Translations under genes and position numbers: made by a program
Shown here: one piece after another, positions 14,839 to 23,808 of the stretch
Position numbering within the stretch: the stretch's first letter is position 1
Layout of the letters: each line of letters starts with the position of its first letter
Assembly (NCBI GenBank): GCA_030706015.1
Contig: JAUZPI010000065.1
Span: 1 to 24,867, forward strand
Origin: Bacillota bacterium
Lineage (GTDB): Bacteria > Bacillota > Clostridia > Clostridiales > Clostridiaceae
Direction of reading: 5' to 3'
DNA: 24,867 bases
The notes under the pieces: model-generated
Seen by the model: the letters and a program-made list of their open reading frames with translations, nothing else
Databases searched by the model: none
Told to the model about the DNA's origin: nothing

Positions 14839-15417
14839 TCAAAACACATTAACTATCCTGGTTTTAAGGCGCTTAATTATAATCGAAGCTAAAACCCCTC
14901 CTATTGCACCAAAAATCACATGTGAAAGAGCCACATAACCCAAACCTATAACTAGAAATAATAATGGTATTTTTGTAAGTATCCCAACCAGTATACTGGC
15001 AAATAGTTTTGATAAACTAATTATAGCTCCGCAGACTCCACCTACCAATATTGAGTCAAGCTTATAAATGAATAAAGGAGCCATAAAATCAATCAGTAAA
15101 CCCGGTACAAAATATTTCAGAAAAACAAATATTCCTTCCTTCCCTAGACCCATAAAAACAGCAAGTATACCTGATACAATTCCCATTATTATCCCCGAAC
15201 CAAATCTAGGAATTATACCTTTCCCGAATACAAGTATTCCCATCCACCAAATACTTGTATGTCCTGGCATATGTAAAGGCATGTGTAAGACATCTGTGGA
15301 AATACCATCAAGAGTTCCGAACATTGTAGCTCTAATACCATCCTTTAAATTCAAATCAAATATGTAGTTTTTAACCGAAACAGTTTTACCTTCTTTACAC
15401 CTTTTAATATCATTCAA
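14839..15417 (-). CDS. Multi-pass membrane protein, possible ECF-type S-component
   Basis: The 192 residues are mostly hydrophobic, with roughly five or six membrane segments from about residue 50 on. Small-residue-rich stretches such as GSGIIMGIVSGILAVFMG and GAIGGVLASIIIKR are typical of small substrate-binding S-components of energy-coupling-factor transporters. Size also fits (about 170-220 residues). Before the first helix is a His/Met cluster, HMPLHMPGHTSIWWMG, that could bind a metal or polar ligand. I cannot name the substrate, and no ECF ATPase or T-component is in the window. The start is TTG at 15417, with GGGGGG 6 nt upstream. It lies 12 nt after the small tethered protein gene and 23 nt before the FnIII protein gene, clearly within their operon. 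The S-component label is tentative. Confidence 0.5.
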   Translation of the reverse strand: MNDIKRCKEGKTVSVKNYIFDLNLKDGIRATMFGTLDGISTDVLHMPLHMPGHTSIWWMGILVFGKGIIPRFGSGIIMGIVSGILAVFMGLGKEGIFVFLKYFVPGLLIDFMAPLFIYKLDSILVGGVCGAIISLSKLFASILVGILTKIPLLFLVIGLGYVALSHVIFGAIGGVLASIIIKRLKTRIVNVF

Positions 15418-15429
15418 TGATATCCCCCC

Positions 15430-15879
15430 TCAATTCCCATCTCTGATGTTTATTTCAGTAACTGATTTCACTATAGTATTCGATTTATCATTTTCCCGAC
15501 ATAAATCTACCGTTCCATTGTCTTTTAAAAATAATTTTAAACTATTATTTATATCTTCCTCATTCAAAATTACAGAACCTTCTACACCATTCCCCTTTAT
15601 TTCAATTTGTTTGAATTTATTCACACCAGCAGCGTTCATAGCTAACAATAATGATGGTTCACTTGGCATACCCTCGTCATCTTTTTTGTTATTTTCCTCT
15701 ACCAATTGTTTTAATACATCCACACTGATAAATGCAATGGTCTTATTGTTGTCTGTAATCTTTATAACCGTTGCAGATTTCATACCAGTTTCCTGTATGA
15801 TATTTTCAAATAAATATGATGAAGCTATAAGCAGTAAAATTATAGCTAATCCAATAATGATTCTATTATTTATCTTCAT
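15430..15879 (-). CDS. Small membrane-tethered extracytoplasmic protein, unknown function
   Basis: Not recognised. The 149 residues begin with a short basic start and one hydrophobic helix (about 7-25) that is either an uncleaved anchor or a signal peptide. About 120 polar residues follow, of mixed alpha/beta appearance: ATVIKITDNNKTIAFISVDVL, PSLLLAMNAAGVNKFKQIEI, GSVILNEEDINNSLKLFL. It has a single Cys and no known motif. The ATG lies 6 nt after the upstream stop, and the nearest purine-rich stretch is distant, so translation is probably coupled to the upstream gene. It lies directly before the multi-pass membrane protein, which suggests an accessory subunit of that protein. This is inferred from position. 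Confidence 0.75.
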   Translation of the reverse strand: MKINNRIIIGLAIILLLIASSYLFENIIQETGMKSATVIKITDNNKTIAFISVDVLKQLVEENNKKDDEGMPSEPSLLLAMNAAGVNKFKQIEIKGNGVEGSVILNEEDINNSLKLFLKDNGTVDLCRENDKSNTIVKSVTEINIRDGN

Positions 15880-15885
15880 AATGAT

Positions 15886-16782
15886 TTAATATTTTTTCCT
15901 TTCTCTATTTTTTCTCCAAACGAAAAATTCAAACAATATCCATAGTACTACAATGATACTTACTGCAATTTCAAGTATGTAATTTGAACTAGTTCCGCTA
16001 GATGCCAATGCTGTATTCTTACTTATAGTATTTTTATCAGCTTTTTTTTCTGCGACATCATTACTCTTTTTTTCTGCTACATCTTCAGCTTTTTTTTCAA
16101 CTATTTTAACATTACTATTATTCGTTGGTGCTTCCGAGGTAACTACTTTAGTTTCATTATTAGATATATTTTGTTGATTATTGTTTTGGGTACCTTGTGA
16201 GGGACTATTTGTAGGCTTTGGCTGTTCTTGAGTTACCGGAATATTCTGGCTCGAAGCAGCTGGTTGGCTTGTACTACTTTGAACTACTTGATTTTTAGTC
16301 TTAAAAACTATAGTTATACCTTCACCATTGGTAGTATCACTTAAAACAGAATTCTCATTCTTTGCTTTTAAATTAGGTGATATATTAATATAATAGATTT
16401 TTCCCCACTCTAATGGATTTGTTGGTTGAACAAAAATTTGTTGTCTATGGTCAAAATCAACCGTATCGTCAATTTTAGTTACATCAACCAAAACACTTAT
16501 ATTATTGTCTGAATGCATAGTAATGCACTTTCTATTATTTTCCCATACAAGCATATTCACTACATTTTTATCAAACAGCAATGTAAATTTGGGTTGTAAT
16601 ATAGATACTTCTTCACCTTTTTCTATTTTTGTGCCATCTTCAAGAGTACATGATACAAAGCTTAATGGTTTAGTTCCATTAGAAAAAGGTATACCATCGC
16701 CTGATGCATAAACCAAAATTGAGTTCATCAGTAAACTTATAATAAGAACACTTATGAATAATCTACTTTTTACCTTTTTCAA
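15886..16782 (-). CDS. Membrane-anchored surface protein with one SbsA/Big_5-type Ig-like domain
   Basis: The 298 residues comprise a signal peptide (about 1-27), one bacterial Ig-like domain of the SbsA/Big_5 kind (about 30-165), a polar linker, a C-terminal helix (about 268-289) and a basic tail WRKNRERKKY. The Ig-like domain shows PKFTLLFDKNV, the segment WGKIYYINISPNLKAKNEN and the final FKT. The linker repeats AEKKSNDV/AEKKADK-like units. The start is TTG at 16782 with AGGGAG 8 nt upstream; no ATG is available before the hydrophobic core. It heads the four-gene run that includes the multi-pass membrane protein. Only about 150 nt and a hairpin separate it from the 1717-residue gene, and I see no good promoter there, so readthrough is likely. 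Anchoring is by the C-terminal helix and not sortase. Confidence 0.82.
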   Translation of the reverse strand: MKKVKSRLFISVLIISLLMNSILVYASGDGIPFSNGTKPLSFVSCTLEDGTKIEKGEEVSILQPKFTLLFDKNVVNMLVWENNRKCITMHSDNNISVLVDVTKIDDTVDFDHRQQIFVQPTNPLEWGKIYYINISPNLKAKNENSVLSDTTNGEGITIVFKTKNQVVQSSTSQPAASSQNIPVTQEQPKPTNSPSQGTQNNNQQNISNNETKVVTSEAPTNNSNVKIVEKKAEDVAEKKSNDVAEKKADKNTISKNTALASSGTSSNYILEIAVSIIVVLWILFEFFVWRKNRERKKY

Positions 16783-16837
16783 TTTTGTTAGCTCCCTTCA
16801 TTGGCTTCAATCTATTATTTATGCCCTTTAGAAATAT

Positions 16838-16880
16838 AGAGGAGCATACTGTATAATTAAAAATTATATTATGCTCCCCT
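16838..16880. terminator. Long imperfect hairpin after the 1717-residue gene
   Basis: AGAGGAGCATA (16838-16848) pairs with TATGCTCCCCT (16870-16880) with one mismatch. A second TATAATT/AATTATA pairing closes an AAA loop. It lies 52 nt downstream of the large gene's stop. Poly-U after the stem is weak on the minus strand (CTATATTTCT), so it may attenuate rather than fully stop transcription into the next gene. Confidence 0.6.
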
Positions 16881-16931
16881 ACTTTTACATAACTAATATT
16901 CTAAAACCACAATTTATTACATTAATTTAGC

Positions 16932-19900
16932 TTAACTATTCTTTACAGCTTTCTTTTTTAAAACTACAACTCCTGCACATGCAATTATAAATATAGCTAT
17001 AGCTAGTATAGGCCAAACGCCAAGATTATTCTCACTGGCTAAATTCTCTTTTACCTTAACTTCTGATACTGATTCTTTATTTGATTTACTGCTTGAATCA
17101 ATATTACTATTATTATTTGATTGATTTGTACTTCCTAAATCAGTATTTGTACTTGTATTTTCCCCTGTTGTACTTGCTACAGCTTCACTTTTAGCCGCTG
17201 TACTAACACTTGATGCTACTGCATTAGAAGTTGTTGCTGATGTAGTGCTTGATGTCACGGTTCCTGTTGTACTATTGAGCGCCACTGTTCCAACTGTTGT
17301 ACCTGATGTATTTGTGCTGCTGGTGGTACTTGTTCCTGTACTGCCTCCAGTATTTGTACTGCTGTTTGTTCCAGTATTATTGCTACTATCAATTGTTTTC
17401 ACCATAACAGTCCAATAACTAAAGCCTACTGTATTGAATGTAATAGTTCCATTATTAAGTGTTGCTTCACCTTTATCTTCCCATTTTCCGGTATTAGTAT
17501 TAAATCTGCACACTCTTAATTCCTGATTTGCACCTATTTTTAAATCAGTTGGTACAGGTATTGAAATATTAATTGGACTATTAAAACCTGTTACCTGCTG
17601 CTGATCATTATTATTTAATACTGCAACAGCGCTTAGTTTAAATGGTGTACCTACTGAACTATAAGTACCTTCTGGAAGATTATTTATTGAACCATCAGTT
17701 GATAATTGAGGAGTAATTTTAGTATCTACTTTTTCGCTGCTAACTTGAAGCTGCTGAACATCATTTAAAGTAGTAACTTCCCCAAGATTTAAATCAGATG
17801 GTTTTAATTTAAATACTACATTATCTTCATTGGTTAAATTCATAACCTTATTAGAAGCATTCACATCGCTAAGAGATGTACCGTCAATAGCTATAACAGC
17901 ACTGGTGGAAGCCGGCAACTTAACTTCACCTAAATTTGCTGCATCAGTAATAGCCTTTGAAGTATCATCGTGAGTGATAGTATTCTGGGCAACAGCAGCT
18001 TTTATTGTGAATTGCTTAGTATTTGATATATTTGTACCATCTACAGTTCCCTTAACAGTTACGCTGCCTATAGTAGCAAATGGCTGTACAGTTAGTACTC
18101 CTTCATTATTAATATTTATGCCTATAGGGATACCAACTAATGACCAATTAATCTTTTGTGATGTTATTTTATTTCCATGCTGATCATAAACTTCCCCAGT
18201 CACTGATTCTTCTATTGGATTTGATCCTATTTCAATACTATTATGCATACTTGCAATATTAACACTCACTGCGTTAGGTATATATGCTGTATTTACAACT
18301 ACTGTGGGACCTGTAGTACTCCAATTTTCCGAGCTATCCCCTGCTTCTATTTTAAAGGTATATTCAGTATCTGAAGTTAAATTTTTAACATCAAAGGTAG
18401 TGGTATCTCCATTTACAGTTCCTATTAATTTACCATTTTCATAGATTTTATAGGATGTTACTCCCACATTATCATTTGCTGCATTCCAGCTTAAAGTTAT
18501 ACTATTATCTGAAATCTTTGATGCTACAGCCTTGCTTGTCTTATTCCAGCTTGGAGCTGTGATATCTGGTTCATTTGCTTTTGATAAAATAGTAGTTCTG
18601 TTATATCTGTCGGAAGCATCCTGAATCACTATTTTATTGGTACCATCCTTAGCTTCAAAAATTGTATTTCCGGCAAGTATGTTGTTAACAGCTTGTTCCG
18701 TTTTGGAACTATCTACTATTATTCCATTGATAGTTGGATATGCTGCAAAACCGCTAGCTGGCTTACTCCATAAGAAACTAAAATTCTTTTCTCCAATCCA
18801 AGCCAAAATACTGTTATCAGAGTTTGTAATAGTATTTCCACTTATATTAGCCAAACCAAGCTCCTTGACCAAAATACCTGCTGAAGGTGAATTATCAGGT
18901 ATACCCTTATATTGGTAATAAGAATTACCATCAGCATCGAGAGTATGACCTCCTAGAAATTGAAAATCGTAGCTATCATTACTGCTATTCCAACCAGTAT
19001 TCACACTACCCTTATAATTTTTAAAGGTGCTGTCCTTTATAGAAACATCTCCATAGGTATCCAGAACCCCATAGCCAGGCTTTCCATCTCCATCAAAAGT
19101 ACAGTTATTTATTTGTACAGGTATATGTGAATAATTAGATGTATATGTCATACCTGATGCATCAACAGGACTTGTATGGCTATATGCAGGGGTAAGCGCT
19201 GCTATTGCAGATACCTTAAAGCTTGAAAACTGACAATTGTTAGCACTAAAACTTCCTGAATTCTGCTCCTGTAATATAACACCGTATTGACAATTTTCTG
19301 CATTAATTATTTTTACATTGTCAAAGATAACTTTTGCACCAAAAAACTCTGCTGATAACACTGGTCCTGCCTTATGGTTCATATCTATTACGGCATTTTT
19401 TAAAGTAAACGAACCACCAGGCATTTGTAATTCATTAAACAAAGCACCATCAAAATTGGCTTTTAAAGTTTTACCCTGAGCATCAATAACGTAATTTTGT
19501 GAATCATAAGTTTGAGCACTGCCTTCATAAACCGTTTTATCCTTTAAAACAATACTATGATTAAATACAATGGTGTTTGCTATAGAACCATCAAATTTTA
19601 CAGCAGTATTTATATCTTTAGTAGGATCAGTATTGAGCCTATAGTCACCTCCCATATTAGGGTCATGTAGAAACTCATTATTAAGAGTAACCTCACCATT
19701 TGCTATATTCCACTTTACTGTCAACGGAATTGCTACTGTTCCTGCAGCAGTTTCCGATTGACGTGTAAAATGATCTATAGGACTGGTATATTTTATAGTA
19801 CCCGTAAGTGTAACAACTACTCCATCTTTAACAGGGTTACCATTTGCATCCACAGGAGGATGGAGTTCTATATCATTCTTATCAGGACCAGTACTTATGA

Positions 19901-22085
19901 TATCTGGTCTATCGCTTGTCCAAGTAATACTGCTGCTACCATAGTTTAGGTTACCAACACTCGGAATTACTATTTTCTGAGTTACGGAATTCTGACTATC
20001 TCCTACAGCGAACCTTATTTTAGTTGGATTATTAGGATCATCTGAAATATTATCATCTCGAACGCTTTTATAAATAGACTGCTCTGCTTCCTTAACTAAC
20101 GTATCCATGCTATCAACGGTAGCGCTTATAGTTCCTTTATCCGTACTCTTATTTCCCAACATATCTATTTCATCTGACAAAGTATAATCATAGTTTACTC
20201 CCGGCTTAGGATCAGTATCAGTGTATATGGTATTAGAGTATTTTCCAGGGTCAGCCAAACTAGGATAATCCTTCGCATATAAAGTTACCTTCTTTACATC
20301 ACTAGGGTCTGCACGATTAACCCTTGTTAAAACTAGTGATTTTATTCCACTATAGTCTGGAGTTGCAAGCTCAAAGCTAAGTGAAGTTGCAGTTCTTGAG
20401 TATGGATATATGCCCATGTTGCTTGGAGGTTTTGAATCAAATCTAGGTGATAAAATAATATCCTTTCCATTCACATCAAAATCACTTATATCCACGGTAG
20501 CTGTATGATTAAATGAATCAACAGTTGCAGGCATATACTTCCACACTTGCCATATCAGATTACTGTCACCTAAATGAAATGGTACAAGCATATAGATACT
20601 TACCTTACTGTCGTCAATAACTGCGTCATCTGGTAAATCTTTTGGTCTTACTGTTGGCAATTGATATGGTATGGTTATTTTTACATGATTGTTATTTCCA
20701 TCTCCAGAACCCTTTAGAGTGAATCCATAAGTTCCTCCACAATCATAGTCATCCTCACCGCCATCAAATCCCATACTTGTCATACCGGCTGGTGCTGGAA
20801 GCTTTTCTCCTTTAGCATTTCTAACAGTTACTGTATTAGCTTCACCATCTCCCGGTGTATTTAAATTTACAGAATTTATCTTTATTCCTGCATCAATAAC
20901 TGTATCTTTACCTTGTTCTAAAGGTGCCGTGGTTCCTAAAGCATAAATAAAAGAATTTTGTGATATATCGCTAGCTGACCATGGAGCACATGCTTTATAT
21001 CTTACTTGAATTATACTTTGACCTTCAATTAATTTAACACCTTCTGCACTTACAGTTCCACTTGTACCTGAAATACTAAGGTCCTTCCATTCAGTATAAT
21101 TAGTGCCATCAGCAGCTACTCTATATTCTAGATTTGCTGCATTTTTAGGAAATCCATTTAAAATTAAAGTATTTCCACTAAGTACAGCCCCAGTAAAGCT
21201 TGGTCCACTAGTTGAAGCATAAAAAACTGTAATAGGATCACTTACATCAGTAGGTACGCTATTATCATCTTTAGCATAGCCCACTTCAATTTTACTGTTT
21301 GCTGTAAGATTTACATTTGATACTTCTATATTTGCTGTATCGTCGGTATAGGTAAAAACCTTCCAATTTGAATCTTGAAAATTTCCGTCTACTACTAGGT
21401 TATACTCTAAATTTTTATCCTTAGGTAACCCTGATAGAGTGAGAGTATTTCCTCTAAGCTCCGCTTTAGTTACAGTAGGTTTTTGAAGTGCTTCTGTCTT
21501 GAAAGGAATTACTACATCATCTGGAACAGCACCTCTTATTGCAGGTGGATTAGCCCTATTTGACTGTGAAAAATATTTTTTCACCACCAATTTATAATTT
21601 GTATCATAGTTTAATGGACTATTAGGATGAACTTTTACAGTTGAATCGGTTCCTGATGTATTACCTGGGTCATTTGCATTTGACACTGTTACTCCTGTAA
21701 CTGCATTTCCATTAGAATCTTGTATTTGAACCAAATCTCGATTCAATACTGTACTAAATCCACCAGTTATAGGATCCCAGCTGCCTCTAAAAAGAAATAC
21801 TTTAGTAACACCAAATTTTATGGTGAAGGTACTATCCACAGGAACACTTTCATAAACTGATGTAATACTGCTGCTTTCAAATTGTCCGCTGCTATTAGCT
21901 GTTATTGCATTTCCACCATTAAAACTCGCTTCTGTCACCAAGAAATTTCCAGGCCAAGTTGCATCTGCGAAAACATTAAATCCATAGGAAAATATCATAA
22001 TTAGAGCCATGGTAAAGGATAATATTCCCCTAACTGTTTTTCTGCAAACACATTTTAATAATCTGCTTTTTACTGTGTTTTTCAT
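16932..22085 (-). CDS. Giant membrane-anchored surface protein with Ig-like, beta-helix and FnIII domains
   Basis: The 1717 residues read as follows. Signal peptide about 1-40. Ig-like/Big_5-type region 43-200. Two copies of a repeated module (203-290 and 296-382; AELRGNTLTLSGLPK against AVLSGNTLILNGFPK). An Ig-like region with SITWTSDRPDII near 720. A probable right-handed parallel beta-helix, about 855-1110 (repeated FDNVKI, NNCQF, INNCTF, IKDSTF, ISGNTI rungs). An FnIII domain 1178-1266. A Big_2-like domain about 1270-1365. A region ending VGFSYWTVMV near 1560. A Ser/Thr/Asn-rich stalk 1565-1680. A membrane helix 1689-1709 with a KKK tail. There is no LPXTG. The beta-helix suggests polysaccharide binding or cleavage, but I cannot point to a catalytic site. 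The ATG has AAAGGAG upstream. It has its own promoter and a roughly 255-nt leader. Confidence 0.9.
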   Translation of the reverse strand: MKNTVKSRLLKCVCRKTVRGILSFTMALIMIFSYGFNVFADATWPGNFLVTEASFNGGNAITANSSGQFESSSITSVYESVPVDSTFTIKFGVTKVFLFRGSWDPITGGFSTVLNRDLVQIQDSNGNAVTGVTVSNANDPGNTSGTDSTVKVHPNSPLNYDTNYKLVVKKYFSQSNRANPPAIRGAVPDDVVIPFKTEALQKPTVTKAELRGNTLTLSGLPKDKNLEYNLVVDGNFQDSNWKVFTYTDDTANIEVSNVNLTANSKIEVGYAKDDNSVPTDVSDPITVFYASTSGPSFTGAVLSGNTLILNGFPKNAANLEYRVAADGTNYTEWKDLSISGTSGTVSAEGVKLIEGQSIIQVRYKACAPWSASDISQNSFIYALGTTAPLEQGKDTVIDAGIKINSVNLNTPGDGEANTVTVRNAKGEKLPAPAGMTSMGFDGGEDDYDCGGTYGFTLKGSGDGNNNHVKITIPYQLPTVRPKDLPDDAVIDDSKVSIYMLVPFHLGDSNLIWQVWKYMPATVDSFNHTATVDISDFDVNGKDIILSPRFDSKPPSNMGIYPYSRTATSLSFELATPDYSGIKSLVLTRVNRADPSDVKKVTLYAKDYPSLADPGKYSNTIYTDTDPKPGVNYDYTLSDEIDMLGNKSTDKGTISATVDSMDTLVKEAEQSIYKSVRDDNISDDPNNPTKIRFAVGDSQNSVTQKIVIPSVGNLNYGSSSITWTSDRPDIISTGPDKNDIELHPPVDANGNPVKDGVVVTLTGTIKYTSPIDHFTRQSETAAGTVAIPLTVKWNIANGEVTLNNEFLHDPNMGGDYRLNTDPTKDINTAVKFDGSIANTIVFNHSIVLKDKTVYEGSAQTYDSQNYVIDAQGKTLKANFDGALFNELQMPGGSFTLKNAVIDMNHKAGPVLSAEFFGAKVIFDNVKIINAENCQYGVILQEQNSGSFSANNCQFSSFKVSAIAALTPAYSHTSPVDASGMTYTSNYSHIPVQINNCTFDGDGKPGYGVLDTYGDVSIKDSTFKNYKGSVNTGWNSSNDSYDFQFLGGHTLDADGNSYYQYKGIPDNSPSAGILVKELGLANISGNTITNSDNSILAWIGEKNFSFLWSKPASGFAAYPTINGIIVDSSKTEQAVNNILAGNTIFEAKDGTNKIVIQDASDRYNRTTILSKANEPDITAPSWNKTSKAVASKISDNSITLSWNAANDNVGVTSYKIYENGKLIGTVNGDTTTFDVKNLTSDTEYTFKIEAGDSSENWSTTGPTVVVNTAYIPNAVSVNIASMHNSIEIGSNPIEESVTGEVYDQHGNKITSQKINWSLVGIPIGININNEGVLTVQPFATIGSVTVKGTVDGTNISNTKQFTIKAAVAQNTITHDDTSKAITDAANLGEVKLPASTSAVIAIDGTSLSDVNASNKVMNLTNEDNVVFKLKPSDLNLGEVTTLNDVQQLQVSSEKVDTKITPQLSTDGSINNLPEGTYSSVGTPFKLSAVAVLNNNDQQQVTGFNSPINISIPVPTDLKIGANQELRVCRFNTNTGKWEDKGEATLNNGTITFNTVGFSYWTVMVKTIDSSNNTGTNSSTNTGGSTGTSTTSSTNTSGTTVGTVALNSTTGTVTSSTTSATTSNAVASSVSTAAKSEAVASTTGENTSTNTDLGSTNQSNNNSNIDSSSKSNKESVSEVKVKENLASENNLGVWPILAIAIFIIACAGVVVLKKKAVKNS

Positions 22086-22348
22086 AAAATTCTCCTTTCT
22101 TTTGTAGTATTATTTAATATTCTATTTGAAAAACTATAAAAACCACCTAAATAATTAAAATACAGTTATCAATCCTTATTGCTCACTTATATAACGTTTT
22201 ATCATTTTTTATAATGTTATAAGATGTGGAATCATTAAACTCCAATGTTATTTTTACAGTTTTACAAATAAAACATGTTAAAACTAAACAAAACACATCT
22301 ACTTTTCTTATTTTATAATTTTATGATATGTTTCGTTATTTTTTTCTA
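22086..22348 (-). promoter_or_regulatory. Long leader of the 1717-residue gene with conserved stem and 15-mer
   Basis: No gene lies here. Near the 5' end, CGAAACAT and GTGTTTTG (plus-strand 22328-22335 and 22289-22296) can pair over 8 bp with two G-U wobbles, around a loop of exactly 31 nt. The 15-mer AAAACTAAACAAAAC (plus 22280-22294) overlaps the right arm. Stem, loop length, loop motif CATAAAAT and 15-mer recur in the leader of the 22606-23808 gene. Further down, AGATGTG (minus strand, 22294-22300) can alternatively pair with CACATCT (22222-22228), so two competing folds are possible. No known riboswitch is recognised. Confidence 0.6.
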
Positions 22349-22377
22349 ATTTTATCACTTAATTATGCTATATTCAA
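22349..22377 (-). promoter_or_regulatory. Promoter of the 1717-residue gene
   Basis: Minus strand: -35 TTGAAT (22372-22377), a 17-nt spacer, and -10 TAAAAT (22349-22354). The same layout occurs before the 22606-23808 gene, where TTGAAA and TAATAT are also 17 nt apart with a similar surround. Confidence 0.7.
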
Positions 22378-22525
22378 CCACTTCGTTAAAATTTTATATT
22401 AATTTTTATTAATCTATCAATAACCATAATATTGAATGTATTGCAAAAACCTCAATGTTACTACACAGTAAACGTTTATACAACATATTTTTTACCAGAA
22501 AGTTTTTGTTAAATTTCATGAATAT

Positions 22526-22567
22526 TAAAAATAGAAGGACATAACTTAATTTGCAAGCTTGTCCTCC
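22526..22567 (-). terminator. Terminator of the secreted Ig/FnIII protein gene
   Basis: On the minus strand, AGGACA then AGCTT pair with AAGTT then TGTCCT, with one bulged base on each side, around a 7-nt loop (22536-22565). A U-rich run, TATTTTTAA, follows. It lies about 40 nt beyond the stop codon. Confidence 0.82.
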
Positions 22568-22605
22568 TATGAATAGTGCTTAAATCACTTGACTAAATTT
22601 TAACT

Positions 22606-23808
22606 CTAATTTGTTGTTTGGGAAACATAAGGGGAAAACCCACCCTCATTACCAATACTATTAACTGGTACAATACGGAAATAGTAGGTTTGTCCTGAAG
22701 AAAGTCCTGTAACTGTACAACTATTAGTAGTTCCACTATGAGTAATTGTATTCGTAGCTGCCACAAAATTAAAATATGGATCTGTTGAATAATAAACCTT
22801 GTAGCCTGTTGGATTAGGGGCACTACCATCAGTTATAACAACATCTGACCATGACAAACTCACACTGCTGGAATTATATCCTGTAATAGTTGCTATTGTG
22901 GTTCCAGTAGGTCCTGCCGTATCAGCACCAACTTGAAAAGTATTCGATTGAGAAGCCAATTGATTGCTAGTACTTGAGTGATTTGATACTGTTGGAGTAA
23001 CCATCTTATAGAAATAATTCACACTATTCACATAATCAAGATTATATGCAGGATATCCTCCTCTTAATGTTTCTGGCAAAAATATGCACGTACGAGCGTC
23101 ATTAAGTTGTGCTGAATAACATTCAGCACCTGATAATGCATTGGTATCTAATGTAGAATCCATTAAAACATCTGAATATGTTCCATTTACTGTTGAAGAC
23201 TTCTGTAATTTTACCTGTGACAAATCAACATCTATAGGCATATCTGCAATAGCCTCCACATTTGCTGAAAAACCATCTCCATTCCAAGTTGGAATAAAGG
23301 TTAATGTAGGAGCTCCGCTGTATGTAATACCATCAGAATTAGGTGTTTTAAAATTAAAGCTGATATCATGATGCTCCCAATATTCACCTAATGTTATGCC
23401 ATAGCTGTTTCCAGCTGCAACAGTACTGCTTATTGTTAGAACATATGTTGTATTGGCTGCTAAATCAGCAGTAGTTAGAGTAACAGTAGTACCACCTGGT
23501 GACACTGTACTTGTCCATCCGCTTCCTGAAGAAGAAGTAAGACCACTAATAGTTACAGGCGTTCCTGTTGTAGTTTTAAGTTTTAATTGTTCCTGATTTA
23601 TACTTGATAAACCTTTATCAAAGAAAACCTTCACAGTGTTTTTATTAACGTATTGATAACCTAGGCAGTTTAGTGCCTTAACACCAACACCTGACCCGTC
23701 TACATTGTGTGCATAAGTCAAATATGGTACTCCTCCTACCAGCAAAGTTACTGCAATAACAAGGGATAAAAAAGCTTTGAGTTTAAGAAAATTCATTTTC
23801 TTTTTCAT
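22606..23808 (-). CDS. Secreted surface protein with Ig-like and FnIII domains, no anchor
   Basis: From the chosen start the protein has 400 residues. A signal peptide (MKKKMNFLKLKAFLSLV then a hydrophobic core, cleaved near TYAHN) is followed by an Ig-like region (CLGYQYVNKNTVKVFFDKG, then strands to FNFKTPNSDG). Next is a central region with two Cys (ECYSAQLND, TCIF) and PAYNLDYVN, then a C-terminal FnIII domain with PTGYKVYYSTDPYFNFV and the segment TYYFRIVPVNSIGNE. There is no membrane helix or LPXTG at the end, so it is probably released or held by partners. I choose ATG 23808 because GGAGG lies just upstream; the ATG at 23835 has that ribosome site inside its coding sequence. The plan matches the N-terminal two-thirds of the 665-residue protein, so the two are probably paralogues. 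Ligand unknown. Confidence 0.85.
   Translation of the reverse strand: MKKKMNFLKLKAFLSLVIAVTLLVGGVPYLTYAHNVDGSGVGVKALNCLGYQYVNKNTVKVFFDKGLSSINQEQLKLKTTTGTPVTISGLTSSSGSGWTSTVSPGGTTVTLTTADLAANTTYVLTISSTVAAGNSYGITLGEYWEHHDISFNFKTPNSDGITYSGAPTLTFIPTWNGDGFSANVEAIADMPIDVDLSQVKLQKSSTVNGTYSDVLMDSTLDTNALSGAECYSAQLNDARTCIFLPETLRGGYPAYNLDYVNSVNYFYKMVTPTVSNHSSTSNQLASQSNTFQVGADTAGPTGTTIATITGYNSSSVSLSWSDVVITDGSAPNPTGYKVYYSTDPYFNFVAATNTITHSGTTNSCTVTGLSSGQTYYFRIVPVNSIGNEGGFSPYVSQTTN

Noticed and set aside
16021..16100. Repeated CTTTTTTTCTGC stretches suggestive of a DNA repeat or CRISPR-like array
   Set aside because: They encode the AEKK repeats of the surface-protein linker; irregular spacing and no spacers.
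22086..22605. Riboswitch search (c-di-GMP, cobalamin, SAM, T-box) in the long leaders
   Set aside because: None of the hallmark conserved motifs is visible; only the shared stem and 15-mer stand out.
22593..22829. 78-codon minus-strand ORF inside the secreted FnIII gene
   Set aside because: Out-of-frame overlap with a well-supported FnIII domain and no ribosome site.
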